A stretch of DNA of 64,000 nt. It comes from JAWXCB01 sp034440455 (GTDB lineage Bacteria; Bacteroidota; Bacteroidia; Chitinophagales; CAIOSU01). Position numbers and translations under genes: made by a program. Position 1 is the first letter of the stretch. The number at the start of each line of letters is the position of its first letter. Of this stretch, positions 8,866 to 18,744 are shown piece by piece. The DNA lies in assembly GCA_034440455.1 (NCBI GenBank), contig JAWXCB010000054.1, positions 1-64,000 of the forward strand. The letters are read 5' to 3'. The notes beneath the pieces were generated by a model. That model made no database searches. It had not been told where the DNA came from and worked only from the letters and a program-made list of their open reading frames with translations.

Positions 8866-11800
8866 GTGTCACTGCTGCAAATCACTCAATTGGTCTTTCC
8901 TAAGTTTAGCAAGAGATTACTTGTCATTTTGCTGTTAAGCCCGTTTGCCGTTTTCTCACAGAACACGCAAATCACTTTCGGACAAAATAGAGTTCAATAC
9001 AAAGAGTTTACCTGGTCGTATTTTGAAACCGAAAAGTTTGTCACGTACTTCTATCTGGGCGGGCAAGACATCGGAAAGTTCGTGATTGAATATGCGGAGA
9101 AGGAAATTCCAAGAGTGGAAGAGTTGCTTGAATACCGCATCAACAGGCGCATTGAAATTCTCGTGTACAACGACCTCTCCGACCTCAACCAAACTAACAT
9201 CGGGCAGAACATTGATTTGCATAACACCGGTGGGATGACGAAGATTATCGAGAACAAGATGTTCGTCTATTTTGACGGCAATCACGAACATCTGAAACAG
9301 CAAATCAGGAGGGGCATTGCACAGATTTTTATCAACCACATTTTATTCGGTGGAAACTTGCAGGAGATTTTGCAGAATGCCGTACTCTTGAATTTGCCCA
9401 CGTGGTACACCGATGGACTTGCCGATTATGTGGGCGAAGATTGGAGCGATGAATTAGATAGCAAACTGCGTGACGGCATTCTTTCAGGCAAGTACAAAAA
9501 ATTCAGCAAGCTCACAGGCGAAGAAGCAAAATTTGCCGGACACGCTTTGTGGCATTATGTGGAAGAAAAATATGGCAAGGCTGCGGTTCCGAATTTGTTA
9601 TACCTCACGCGCATCAACCGCAGTATCGAAAGCGGGTTTCTGTTTGTGCTGGGCGGCTCGGTGAAAAGCATCCTTGCCGAATGGAATGATTATTACTTCA
9701 ACCATTATGCGCAGGAAAAAACCGCGCGTGAGAGTCCCGTGGACAGTTGCCGCGTTGAAAAAAAACCGCGCAAAAAACAGCAACACTATGAAGTGAAACT
9801 CAGCGCTGACGGCAAACGCCTCGCGTACGCCACAAACAATTCAGGACTTTACAAAGTGCGTATCATCAATTACGAAGAAGGAAAATCAAAGCGGGTTTTA
9901 AAAGCCGGAATTAAAACCATCACGTTGGTTAATGACCACTCCTATCCGCTCATTTCATGGTCGCCTGACGGAAAAACGCTTGGCGTTATTTATGAGAAGC
10001 GCGATAAGATTTTCCTCATGCTTTACAATCTTGAATCAAAAGACAAGGTTGTGCAGCAAATCACAAAATTTCAGCAGGTACACAGTTTTACGTTCACCGA
10101 TGACCCGCGCCTGCTGGTGATGTCGGCAGCCAACCGTGGGCAAAGCGATATTTATACTTATTCCATTCCATCAACCACCGTTGAGCAAATCACGAATGAT
10201 TACCATGATGATTTGGAAGCGGGGTTTGTGAAAGCGGATGGTCGCAGGGGAATTTTGTTTCTTTCCAATCGCGAGAAGAATGAAATGATTCAGGAAAAGT
10301 TAGATACCGTTTTACCCGGAAAGAATTTTGATTTATTCTTCTACGATTTAAGTACGCGCTCGCAACAATTGACGCGCGTTACCTCTACGCCAAACTATTC
10401 GGAGTCTGACCCCGTGCAGTTGAGCGATAGTTTGTTTTCTTTTCTTGCTGATAACAACGGAATCAGAAACAGATATGCCGCATATTTTGAAAAGATTTTT
10501 ACCGGATATGATACGCTTTATTTTTTCCGCGATTCGGTTGTAACAAATCCCGCGTGGAATATTGATTCACTTTCACAAGCAACACGAGCCAAGCTTGACT
10601 CGGTGAATGTAGTTGAAGTTTATAAAGACACTGCTTACACGTTTCCGATTACCAATTCATTCACCAACATCATCGGGCATGACGTGAGCGCAAAGGCGAA
10701 AAAGGCGGTGGATATGCAACTCATCAACAGACGTTTTGAGTTTTACGTAACGGACCTTTCGGATTCTTCCTACCTGCCGCTGACTTTGGAAAACAGTTTC
10801 TACCAAAATTTCAGGCTGGGACAAATCAGCCGCCAAAGAGCATTCGACAAAGAGAAAAACAAACTGAAGGTTGATTTCGAAATTGATGGCGAGGATACTG
10901 TTCTACAAGAGCCTGAAGAATTTTATTTCCAAAGCGACTTTAACACCGCGCCTGAAATTGACGTAACCGCATATCCTGAACTTGAAGCGTTGGACGGGGC
11001 AGAACCCGTGTTCAAACTCACGCGTGTGCAGCCTTATAGAGTAAAGTTCTCTACAGAATATGTGCTCACACAGTTTTTGGACAACAGCATCATCATGACG
11101 AACTATCAGAAGTTCACGCCCGGCTACCCTGTATTTCAAAGCCCGCCTCTCAGCATGATGATTAATCTCGGCATCAGCGACCTGTTTGAAGATTATCGCA
11201 TCACAGGCGGATTCAGGCTGCCCTATGATTTTGATGGCTCTGAATATTTCATCGCGTTTGAAATGCTGCGTAAGCGGCTTGACAAAAAAATGCTGTATTA
11301 CCGCAAGGTTGATAAACAGACCTACTATGATGTTATCCCGTTTTACAACATTATTATTTCTCCGGTCAACTTGCCGGTGGAAACAAAAATCAAAACCAAT
11401 TATTTTGAATACCGACTTTCCTATCCGTTCGATGTGATAAAAAGTTTGCGCCTTTACATGGCTTATCGCCACGATAATTATGTGTTCTTATCAAAAGATG
11501 ATTTCAGCCACAGCCTGCCCAACTATGCAGAGAGTTGGGTGTTTGCGAAAATGGAATACGTGCATGATAACACGGTGAATGTCGGGCTGAACCTGATGAA
11601 CGGCTTGCGCTTCAAGGTGTTTGCAGAAATTCATAAACAGATTTTGTTCAATGAAAAGAACCTCTTTAAGGACGTCAATATCAAGATACCCGATGTGAAT
11701 GATGCTTACCTCGGTGTGTTCGGTTTGGATTTCCGCTATTACCAGAAAGTGCATAAAAACATCGTTTGGGCAAATCGTGTTGCGTGGGGTTCATCCATCG

Positions 11801-12315
11801 GCACACGAAAATTGATTTACTACTTAGGCGGAGTTGACGGATGGATTTCTCCGAATTTCGAACAAGGCACTTCCGTATCGCAGGATAATAATTACGCGTT
11901 TCAAACGCTCGCCACCAACATGCGCGGCTTTGACCAAAACGTGCGCAATGGCAACAGTTATGTGGTGTACAATACCGAGTTGCGCATTCCTTTGTTCGCC
12001 TACCTCTCCAACTCAACTATTAAATCTGAGTTTGTGAAAAATTTTCAAATCATCGGCTTCACCGATATGGGCACCGCATGGGAAGGTTTGAATCCCTGGA
12101 ATAAAGACAATCCGCTTTTCACCGATGAAATTGGAAGAGACCCTGTAACCGTTACGGTTGAATATTTTAAAAACCCAATCGTGTTTGGCTATGGCTTCGG
12201 GCTACGGTCAACCTTGTTTGGCTATTTCATCCGCATGGATGTCGCTTGGGGTAATGACAGCGGCATCAAAACCGAATCGCCCAAAATTTACTTTTCGCTC
12301 ACTACGGATTTCTGA
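8866..12315 (+). CDS. Large outer-membrane protein: inactive peptidase-like, TolB-like propeller and BamA-like barrel
   Basis: The 1149-residue protein begins at a GTG and has a signal segment ending AVFSQ. Residues about 25-270 resemble the gluzincin (peptidase MA-like) fold: LPTWYTDGLADYVGEDW fits the family's second helix, but the expected HExxH is replaced by RGIAQIFIN, so it is probably inactive. Residues about 300-640 hold TolB/PD40 propeller blades (LSADGKRLAYATN, ISWSPDGKTLGVIYE, FLSNREKNE). The C-terminal third ends in strands like an Omp85/BamA surface-antigen barrel: GGVDGWISP, a LATNMRGF(D) segment, YNTELRIPLF, GFTDMGTAWEG, PIVFGYGFGLRS and a terminal Phe. The likely location is the outer membrane with a periplasmic propeller. 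The role is unknown; such proteins are annotated as TolB-like translocation proteins in Bacteroidota. Confidence 0.7.
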   Translation: MSLLQITQLVFPKFSKRLLVILLLSPFAVFSQNTQITFGQNRVQYKEFTWSYFETEKFVTYFYLGGQDIGKFVIEYAEKEIPRVEELLEYRINRRIEILVYNDLSDLNQTNIGQNIDLHNTGGMTKIIENKMFVYFDGNHEHLKQQIRRGIAQIFINHILFGGNLQEILQNAVLLNLPTWYTDGLADYVGEDWSDELDSKLRDGILSGKYKKFSKLTGEEAKFAGHALWHYVEEKYGKAAVPNLLYLTRINRSIESGFLFVLGGSVKSILAEWNDYYFNHYAQEKTARESPVDSCRVEKKPRKKQQHYEVKLSADGKRLAYATNNSGLYKVRIINYEEGKSKRVLKAGIKTITLVNDHSYPLISWSPDGKTLGVIYEKRDKIFLMLYNLESKDKVVQQITKFQQVHSFTFTDDPRLLVMSAANRGQSDIYTYSIPSTTVEQITNDYHDDLEAGFVKADGRRGILFLSNREKNEMIQEKLDTVLPGKNFDLFFYDLSTRSQQLTRVTSTPNYSESDPVQLSDSLFSFLADNNGIRNRYAAYFEKIFTGYDTLYFFRDSVVTNPAWNIDSLSQATRAKLDSVNVVEVYKDTAYTFPITNSFTNIIGHDVSAKAKKAVDMQLINRRFEFYVTDLSDSSYLPLTLENSFYQNFRLGQISRQRAFDKEKNKLKVDFEIDGEDTVLQEPEEFYFQSDFNTAPEIDVTAYPELEALDGAEPVFKLTRVQPYRVKFSTEYVLTQFLDNSIIMTNYQKFTPGYPVFQSPPLSMMINLGISDLFEDYRITGGFRLPYDFDGSEYFIAFEMLRKRLDKKMLYYRKVDKQTYYDVIPFYNIIISPVNLPVETKIKTNYFEYRLSYPFDVIKSLRLYMAYRHDNYVFLSKDDFSHSLPNYAESWVFAKMEYVHDNTVNVGLNLMNGLRFKVFAEIHKQILFNEKNLFKDVNIKIPDVNDAYLGVFGLDFRYYQKVHKNIVWANRVAWGSSIGTRKLIYYLGGVDGWISPNFEQGTSVSQDNNYAFQTLATNMRGFDQNVRNGNSYVVYNTELRIPLFAYLSNSTIKSEFVKNFQIIGFTDMGTAWEGLNPWNKDNPLFTDEIGRDPVTVTVEYFKNPIVFGYGFGLRSTLFGYFIRMDVAWGNDSGIKTESPKIYFSLTTDF

Positions 12316-12320
12316 GCGCC

Positions 12321-15300
12321 TTATTTTATCCGCACCAGTTTCTTTCTGATTTTTTCTCCATCAACAATCAACTCTGCAAAAAGGACACTGTTAAATGCCA
12401 GACTTGTTTCAAAAAATATCCGGTGCAAACCTTCGCTTTGACTTTCTAATGGCTTTTCCATAACAACTTTCCCAAGCAAGTCATAAATGCGAAATGATGT
12501 GCGGGCTGATTGAGGCAACTTATATTCAATGGTAAGAGTTTTATCAAAGGGATTGGGATATGCTCTAAAATAAACACGTTTATTACTATATGCAGAAATC
12601 CCGCTTACTCCATCAAGGATAAATTCCACACTGCTATTCTGAAGGTCAAAAAATACACTGTCAGCCGTTGCATTAAATGCGAGGTAATCACTAACATGAA
12701 GAGCGGCATTTATGGGAAATGTAGTAGTGTTTTTAGCTACAAATTTTAAATAAGCAACTGCTCCATGCCCGTTTGCATTTATTTGGTCTTTTCTGCCGAC
12801 TGCGGCATCAGCCTCACCCGATACTTCTGATATCTTATCAAACCAAAGGTTATCGGAAGTTCCTCCTAAGAAGCTGTTTGGAAAAACTGCTTCCATCGTG
12901 CCTGCTTCAACATAGCTGTTGTCAAATCCGATTCTGAATGCAATACCGTAAATCGCATCAACAATATTGTTTGTGTCTCCGACATGAATTTCAATTGTAA
13001 CTGTATCTCCGGGCTGGTAAATGTTTTTATCAGAAAAAAGAAAAAGAGGAGGTTCGCCTGCTCTGTCACCCCCACGTTGCTTTCTGGGATGCACTAATCC
13101 ATAATTCAAACTAATCGCGTCTAAATCATTCCAATCTATGATTCCATCGCCATTGCAATCAGCATGAGCAGCGTTTATGCCTAAGAAAACATTCTGGCTC
13201 CATTCCTGGCAAGAATGGCCCATCCACAGATTACTAATACTGTCCCGGAGATTTCCCGCGAAGCCGTAGTTAAAAATAAGCGGGAAGAAATCGAAAATGT
13301 TTGCAGATAAATCATCATTTGCATCTCCGGGCCAAACGAGAATTTCAGAATAAACCGGGCAAGCAACTAATCCTATTGTATCATAAAGAATCCTCTCAAA
13401 CCCGGTATTATCGGTTATTTTGATTGGAAATGAGTCTGGTATTCTAAACGTGGAATCCGTTGAAACCGTGATCCATTGCAGAATAGTTTGCGCACATCCA
13501 ATCGGCACATTGCATGTCCCGCTGAAGCAATTACTGCAATCAGTTATTGTATCTAACTCCTGCCAAGCATAGGGGGCTACTCCGTTTGAAACGAGGAGCA
13601 TTGTGTCGGAAGTAATGCAAACCTCCAGCGGGTTAATCACGGTAATAAAGATGGAATCGCTCCCGCATGGAATGATGTAAATAACGGTATGTGTTCCGTA
13701 GCCTGCCAAAGCCGGATCGAACGTGCCTGCCAATGAATCGGTAATGCCAGTTCCGCTCCATGTTCCTCCTGCGGTTGCAGCAGACAGGGGCACTATAGAA
13801 TCGTTAATGTAAAACGGTCCGGTTCGCCCGATGGACGTATTACAACACGAAGCAAGCGGAAGAGTCGAACACGAAGACATGTTAATGGATTGCAAATATC
13901 CCGTTCGTTGTACGCTTGCAGTGTTTCCTGTGGCGCCAACAACAATCACCTCTCCATTAGCGCTCACTTCAACGTCAAACACCCTGAAAGGAAGCAGCAC
14001 AGAGTCCAGCACATTCAAATCTGCATCAAATTTCAGAACGCGGTCGGCTGAACCTACATACACATTTCCGCAAGCGTCAATATCAATTCCGCTGTTTCCC
14101 GGCATTTTGAATCCCATAAAAATAACTGTGTCTATACCTCCCGTAATCGTTGCAGTCGCAAGAATGTTGCCGTCAGTGAGCGATCTTTTGTGAACGTGCG
14201 TTCCGTTTTGTGTGTAAACAAAATTTTCGTTAGCGCGAATAGCGCAGATTCCTGAGTTACCGTTGCTTGGTCTGAAAAACTCTGACTTGTAACCGAAATT
14301 GTAAGTAGAATTGATTGCAAATGAATTATTGCCTCCGGAAAGGTTGAAGTCATCATTTATTGCACCGATAGTATCAAGGGTAAGGAAATAATATTGTGAA
14401 TTTCCGGATGAAGTAATGGCGCGCACTTCATTAATATCCTGGAAAAAACTTGTAGGACGAGTGCGTGAAACCAAAGCAGTATCTGTCACATTTCCATTTG
14501 AGGTGTTTATCTTAAATACGACTCCATGACTAAAACTAATGTTTATTAAATTTAATTCTGTACCCCCTACCATCATTTCCGTCTGGCCACAATTGAATGC
14601 TATTGACCAGTACTCGTCACTCTGTTGTCCCTGCTCAGACCATTGGAGACTGCCACTTGTGCTTATTTTTTGCATGGCGGCATTAGAGCCGGCAGTGATA
14701 TAACTGTTACCCTCCAAATCAGTGGCTAATGTTCCAAGCCAAGTGCCAGTTGTGTCCCATGGAGTATTATAAGTCCATTGTAAAACTCCTGCTGCATTAT
14801 ATTTCTGCAATCGCATCGGCATATCGCCACCAATGATGTAAACATTGCCTACTGAGTCTGTTTCACATTCCCACACACCGTTTGAATTTGGAAGCACGGG
14901 AATTTGCACCCAAGGGTCAATAATGAGTTTTCTCGTTTGGTCATAGCTGCTCACATAAAAGGAAACAACATCGTTTCGGATAATAAAACCGGAAGGGATT
15001 GCTTCTTTGTTTCCGTCAGCATAAAATGTTACTGGTGCATGTTCAATGATGTCGCCAAAAGATGTGGAAACAATTAAATGACCAGACTCGTCAAGTGATG
15101 GATTGTATCTGTTTGCATATTTCATCGCTATTTGTGAAATATCTGCCCCCGGGTGTGCGACAAGCGAATACTTAATTCCTGACTGAGGATGAAACGTATA
15201 TTCCACGTCAATATTCGGATAGATGTTTTTATAAGTGAGCTTTCTGTACCCCTTTACGCTTTCAATTGCATAGTGCGCGGTTCTTTTCTCGTTCGCCATG

Positions 15301-15689
15301 CAGTAGATATTGTTGCTCCCCGTTAGCTCTTCTGCGAGAATGGTTGCGGCAGGATTTGCTCCTTCCCACCAAACATGCACAAGCTCAGTCTTCACGAGAT
15401 ATTTTGGCTTTGAAGCATCTCCTTTTTTTCTATTGGGATTTCTATACCAGTTATCAAAACGATATGTCCACCCTTGCGTTGTGAAAAGTATCTGCATGTT
15501 ACGGTCATCCGCTGCAAACAAGATTTCTGTACCCGGTAGATTATTCCTACCGGTAAACTGCCCCTTGTTTTCAACGAAGCATTTCTTTGATGTCTCAAAT
15601 TGAACAGACCATTTTAAGGCATCTGAATTTTGTGCGCCAGTGAGAATTGAAAACAGCAGCGCAACGCAACTGAAATATATTTTCTTCAT
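12321..15689 (-). CDS. Large T9SS-secreted protein with DUF7948-like N-terminus and cohesin/dockerin-like C-terminal part
   Basis: The start is set at 15689 (MKKIYFSC...), giving a signal peptide ending TGAQ and about 1122 residues. The N-terminal part has FVENKGQFTG, typical of the DUF7948 domain. A beta-propeller-like region follows (VGNVYIIGGD, LEGNSYITAGS, CGNVYVGSADRVL). Two calcium-loop segments (WPGDANDDLSANIFD and HADCNGDGIIDWND) are dockerin-like. Next is a cohesin-like stretch (YQPGDTVTIEIHVGD ... YGIAFRIGFDNSYVE). The end has a T9SS type A sorting domain (YPNPFDKTLTIEY ... KLVRIK). It is thus exported and surface-anchored or released by PorU. The substrate or partner is unknown. 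Its stop lies five bases from the convergent outer-membrane protein gene. Confidence 0.75.
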   Translation of the reverse strand: MKKIYFSCVALLFSILTGAQNSDALKWSVQFETSKKCFVENKGQFTGRNNLPGTEILFAADDRNMQILFTTQGWTYRFDNWYRNPNRKKGDASKPKYLVKTELVHVWWEGANPAATILAEELTGSNNIYCMANEKRTAHYAIESVKGYRKLTYKNIYPNIDVEYTFHPQSGIKYSLVAHPGADISQIAMKYANRYNPSLDESGHLIVSTSFGDIIEHAPVTFYADGNKEAIPSGFIIRNDVVSFYVSSYDQTRKLIIDPWVQIPVLPNSNGVWECETDSVGNVYIIGGDMPMRLQKYNAAGVLQWTYNTPWDTTGTWLGTLATDLEGNSYITAGSNAAMQKISTSGSLQWSEQGQQSDEYWSIAFNCGQTEMMVGGTELNLINISFSHGVVFKINTSNGNVTDTALVSRTRPTSFFQDINEVRAITSSGNSQYYFLTLDTIGAINDDFNLSGGNNSFAINSTYNFGYKSEFFRPSNGNSGICAIRANENFVYTQNGTHVHKRSLTDGNILATATITGGIDTVIFMGFKMPGNSGIDIDACGNVYVGSADRVLKFDADLNVLDSVLLPFRVFDVEVSANGEVIVVGATGNTASVQRTGYLQSINMSSCSTLPLASCCNTSIGRTGPFYINDSIVPLSAATAGGTWSGTGITDSLAGTFDPALAGYGTHTVIYIIPCGSDSIFITVINPLEVCITSDTMLLVSNGVAPYAWQELDTITDCSNCFSGTCNVPIGCAQTILQWITVSTDSTFRIPDSFPIKITDNTGFERILYDTIGLVACPVYSEILVWPGDANDDLSANIFDFFPLIFNYGFAGNLRDSISNLWMGHSCQEWSQNVFLGINAAHADCNGDGIIDWNDLDAISLNYGLVHPRKQRGGDRAGEPPLFLFSDKNIYQPGDTVTIEIHVGDTNNIVDAIYGIAFRIGFDNSYVEAGTMEAVFPNSFLGGTSDNLWFDKISEVSGEADAAVGRKDQINANGHGAVAYLKFVAKNTTTFPINAALHVSDYLAFNATADSVFFDLQNSSVEFILDGVSGISAYSNKRVYFRAYPNPFDKTLTIEYKLPQSARTSFRIYDLLGKVVMEKPLESQSEGLHRIFFETSLAFNSVLFAELIVDGEKIRKKLVRIK

Positions 15690-15802
15690 AAAACTAAAGT
15701 ACGGAATTTTTAGATATGCTGAAAGCGCCTGAATGCAGACCTGAATTTTCCCAAGAGTCTCCTCAATCACATACACAGCAGAGCTACCTTTGCGGCTCTG
15801 TT

Positions 15803-16684
15803 ATGTGGAAGATTCATCTTTCTTTGTTTACCGTGAACCTGTTGTATGGTGCGAATTATTCCATCGCCAAAGAAGTGATGCCCGCCTATATCAAGCCCTA
15901 TGGCTTTGTGGCGCTGCGCGTCATCTGTGCATCGGTGCTTTTTTTTCTCGTACACCGCCTTTGGGTGAATGAAAAAGTGGCGCGAAAAGATTTTCCGCGT
16001 ATTATTCTCTGCGCTTTTTTCGGAGTTGCAGTCAATCAACTGCTGTTTCTGAAAGGATTGGATTTAACCACACCCATCAATGCATCGCTGATGATGATTA
16101 CCACGCCTATCAGCGTGCTGCTTATTGCCGTGCTTGGCAATATCGAAAAAATCACCTTCAGCAAAACTGCGGGCGTTCTGCTTGCCGCGCTTGGAGCATT
16201 TGTTGTCATTTATTGGGGCAAACATTTCACACTGGATTCCAACAGTTTCCTCGGAGATATTTACGTGCTCATCAATGCAACAGCTTATGCAATTTTTCTT
16301 GTGCTGGCGAAACCACTCATGAGCAAATACCATTCGCTTACCATCGTAAAATGGATATTCCTCTTTGGCTTGCTGTTCGTGCTGCCCGTTGGCTGGAATG
16401 AATTCAGAGCGGTGGAATGGAATACGATGCCGCTTAACGCATGGTTGGGCATCGCATATGTAATCATGGGCGCAACTTTTTTTGCGTACCTGCTCAATGT
16501 ATTTGCGCTCACAAAAGTTGACCCTTCGCTCGTGGGAATTTATATCTATCTGCAACCGGTGCTTGCCACCATGATTGCGCTTGCGCTCGGCAAAGACGAA
16601 TTGAATTGGGTGAAACTGTTTGCTTCCGCGTTGATTTTTACAGGCGTGTATTTAGCAAGCCGCAAAACAAACGCATCAGTTTAG
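15803..16684 (+). CDS. EamA/DMT-family inner-membrane transporter
   Basis: Starting at ATG 15803 gives 293 residues and removes an unlikely 29-residue hydrophilic leader. There are about ten hydrophobic segments in two EamA halves. The first half has NLLYGANYSIAKEVMPAY, GFVALRVICASVLFF and NASLMMITTPI; the second has GATFFAYLLNVFALTKVDPSLVGIYIYLQPV. This is the drug/metabolite transporter superfamily, generally exporters of amino acids, nucleotides or other small metabolites. The substrate cannot be predicted. It stands alone between a leftward cargo gene and yicC, with a palindromic repeat downstream. Confidence 0.88.
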   Translation: MWKIHLSLFTVNLLYGANYSIAKEVMPAYIKPYGFVALRVICASVLFFLVHRLWVNEKVARKDFPRIILCAFFGVAVNQLLFLKGLDLTTPINASLMMITTPISVLLIAVLGNIEKITFSKTAGVLLAALGAFVVIYWGKHFTLDSNSFLGDIYVLINATAYAIFLVLAKPLMSKYHSLTIVKWIFLFGLLFVLPVGWNEFRAVEWNTMPLNAWLGIAYVIMGATFFAYLLNVFALTKVDPSLVGIYIYLQPVLATMIALALGKDELNWVKLFASALIFTGVYLASRKTNASV

Positions 16685-16730
16685 TTGCCGCACTCGTTGC
16701 GGTATCCCCTGAGATACAATTCATAAGCGG

Positions 16731-16751
16731 ATGCCGGAACAAGTCCGGCAT
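16731..16751. repeat. CCGG palindrome (family copy 1)
   Basis: ATGCCGG and CCGGCAT arms surround AACAAGT. The same 21-base element recurs at 31054-31074 (inverted) and 54710-54730. All copies are intergenic, as expected of a REP-like dispersed palindrome. Confidence 0.7.
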
Positions 16752-16775
16752 GGGTGAATAGTTCGCTTGAATCTT

Positions 16776-16785
16776 TATTTTAGCC
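16776..16785 (+). promoter_or_regulatory. Putative -7 box of yicC (TATTTTAGCC)
   Basis: TATTTTAGCC lies 16 bases before the yicC ATG. The identical ten bases precede genes at 20228, 28139 and the S9 peptidase locus. No -33 element is convincing. Confidence 0.35.
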
Positions 16786-16801
16786 GCTCTAAAAAATCAC
16801 T

Positions 16802-17674
16802 ATGCTCCGGTCAATGACAGGTTTTGGAAAAAGCACGGCAGCGATTGGCGGGAGAAATTATTCCGTTGAAATCCGCTCGCTCAATAGCAAGTACCTTGAT
16901 TTAAATCTGAAAATCCCTGCTTTCCTTCGCGCAAAAGAATTGGACATCAGGAATTTGTTATCCGAAAAAGTGATGCGCGGAAAAGTAGAGTTGGCGATTG
17001 AAATGCAATCGGGCAAGGAGCGGCTTTATTCCATCAATAAGAATGTATTCAAGCAATATTATTCTGACCTCGAATCGCTGATGGAAGAGTTGGACATTCC
17101 CTCAGGCAATTTGATTGACTCCGTAATGAAGATTCCCGATGTGCTTTCCAGCGCTGATGAAAAGATGAATGAAGCGGATATTTTGAAAATTGAAAAGCTG
17201 TTTGAGAAAGGCGTAAAAATATTAGATGAGTTTCGATGCCGCGAAGGAAAGCAGTTGGAAGAGGATATGGTGAAGCGCATTCAGCGCATCAAAAAAATTA
17301 CGGGCGAGGTAATCAAGATAGAAGGACGTAGAAAAGAACAAGTGAAAGAACGCCTGAAGCAAAAATTGCAGGAAGTGATTGCCTCCGGTCAGGTGGACCA
17401 ATTGCGGCTGGAGCAAGAGTTGATTTTTTATGTTGAGAGGCTTGACATCACCGAAGAACTTGTGCGGCTGAAAACGCACTGCGATTATTTTTTAGAAGTG
17501 GCGGGCGACAAAGAAATTTCCAAAGGAAAAAAATTAGGCTTCCTCGCGCAGGAAATCGGGCGCGAAATCAATACGATGGGTTCAAAGGCAAATGATGCTC
17601 CCATCCAAAAGCATGTGATTGAGATGAAGGATGAATTGGAAAAAATCAAAGAGCAGGTGAATAATGTTTTGTAG
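16802..17674 (+). CDS. yicC: YicC-family endoribonuclease
   Basis: The 290-residue protein opens with MLRSMTGFGKS, followed by EIRSLNSKYLDLNLKIP; both are hallmarks of the YicC N-terminal domain. It ends with the DUF1732 domain (EIGREINTMGSKAND ... EMKDELEKIKEQ). YicC proteins are cytosolic endoribonucleases implicated in RNA turnover and stationary-phase physiology. Length is normal. It is 47 bases upstream of gmk; a yicC-gmk pairing is common in bacteria, so the two are probably one transcription unit. A TATTTTAGCC box lies 16 bases upstream. Confidence 0.93.
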   Translation: MLRSMTGFGKSTAAIGGRNYSVEIRSLNSKYLDLNLKIPAFLRAKELDIRNLLSEKVMRGKVELAIEMQSGKERLYSINKNVFKQYYSDLESLMEELDIPSGNLIDSVMKIPDVLSSADEKMNEADILKIEKLFEKGVKILDEFRCREGKQLEEDMVKRIQRIKKITGEVIKIEGRRKEQVKERLKQKLQEVIASGQVDQLRLEQELIFYVERLDITEELVRLKTHCDYFLEVAGDKEISKGKKLGFLAQEIGREINTMGSKANDAPIQKHVIEMKDELEKIKEQVNNVL

Positions 17675-17721
17675 TTCAGAAGTGAGATGTTAGACGCGAG
17701 ACATGAGATATACGAAGTGAA

Positions 17722-18291
17722 ATGAAAGAAAAGCTCATCCTCTTTACAGCGCCATCCGGTGCGGGAAAAACTACTATTGTTCATCGCTTGCTTGATGCAG
17801 ATCAGCGGCTTGCCTTTTCTGTTTCAGCCACTACCAGAAAAAAACGCGAGAAAGAAACTGATGGGAAGGACTATTATTTTCTTTCGGAACAAGAATTCAA
17901 AGAGAGAGTGAGAAAAGGAGAATTTGTGGAATGGGAAGAAGTGTATCTGGGCGTTTTCTACGGTACGCTGAAAAGCGAAGTGGAGCGACTTGCGAAAGAA
18001 GGCAAAGCGATTCTCTTTGATATAGATGTGAAAGGTGCGTTGAACATCAAGCGGCAATATGGCGACAGTGCGCTCGCAATTTTTGTGCAGCCGCCCAGCC
18101 TTGAAATTTTAAAAGAACGCCTGCGCAACCGCAAGTCAGAAAATGACGAAAGCCTGACAAAGCGAATGGAACGCGCTGATTATGAGATGGGTTTTGCTGA
18201 TAAGTTCGATGCGGTGGTGGTGAATGATAACCTTGAACAGGCAATGGAAGACGCAAAACAAAAAGTTGGCAGATTTCTTGAATTAACCTAA
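17722..18291 (+). CDS. gmk: Guanylate kinase
   Basis: The 189-residue protein has the Walker A loop APSGAGKTT (about 10-18). The GMP-binding SATTRKKREKETDGKDYYFLS region follows, with LFDIDVKGALNIK and a lid containing RLRNRKSENDE. It phosphorylates GMP to GDP with ATP in the cytoplasm, a required step in GTP, dGTP and cyclic-GMP synthesis. Length and motifs are standard. It follows yicC at 47 bases and precedes apaG at 36 bases. Confidence 0.96.
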   Translation: MKEKLILFTAPSGAGKTTIVHRLLDADQRLAFSVSATTRKKREKETDGKDYYFLSEQEFKERVRKGEFVEWEEVYLGVFYGTLKSEVERLAKEGKAILFDIDVKGALNIKRQYGDSALAIFVQPPSLEILKERLRNRKSENDESLTKRMERADYEMGFADKFDAVVVNDNLEQAMEDAKQKVGRFLELT

Positions 18292-18327
18292 TGAAACCCT
18301 TTGAAGATGCGCGCGTATAACCCAAAC

Positions 18328-18714
18328 ATGGTAACCCAAACGACCCAAGGAGTTAAGATTAGTGTTGAATCTTTTTTTCAGCAGGATTACTCCAATCCGC
18401 TGAATTGGGAATATATGTTTGCTTACCGTATCACGATTGAAAACACAAGTTCACACACGATTAAACTTTTGAAAAGACACTGGAACATCTTCGACTCTAT
18501 TGGCGAGTTCAAAGAAGTGGAAGGTGTTGGCGTTGTTGGTAAACAGCCAACGCTGAAGCCCGGTGAACAACATCAATATGTTTCCGGTTGCAGCCTGAAA
18601 AGTGAAATCGGCAGAATGCATGGCGATTACCTCATGCAGCGCGTTGAAGACGGCAAACTGTTTAAAGTTTCCATTCCGGAATTTGAGCTGGTGGCTCCGC
18701 TCAAGCTGAATTAA
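18328..18714 (+). CDS. apaG: ApaG family protein
   Basis: The frame is open from a TTG at 18301, with ATGs at 18307 and 18328. The start at 18328 (MVTQTTQGVKI) gives 128 residues, the usual ApaG length, with no extra leader. It shows the family's FFQQDYSNPLNWEYMFAYRITIEN and the GVVGKQPTLKPGEQHQYVSGC core of a fibronectin-III-like fold. In gamma-proteobacteria apaG sits beside apaH and ksgA and is linked to Co2+/Mg2+ sensitivity and nucleotide binding; its molecular role in Bacteroidota is not settled. It is likely the last gene of the yicC-gmk-apaG unit. Confidence 0.88.
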   Translation: MVTQTTQGVKISVESFFQQDYSNPLNWEYMFAYRITIENTSSHTIKLLKRHWNIFDSIGEFKEVEGVGVVGKQPTLKPGEQHQYVSGCSLKSEIGRMHGDYLMQRVEDGKLFKVSIPEFELVAPLKLN

Positions 18715-18744
18715 TCTACTTTCCCTATTTCATTTTTTCAAACT

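Noticed and set aside
10903..11472. 189-codon open frame antisense to the large outer-membrane protein gene
   Set aside because: It mirrors a gene with strong domain support, has no recognisable domain or signal, and is rich in residues typical of antisense frames.
16064..16555. 163-codon open frame antisense to the EamA transporter
   Set aside because: The transporter frame shows proper membrane segments and family motifs; the opposite frame does not.
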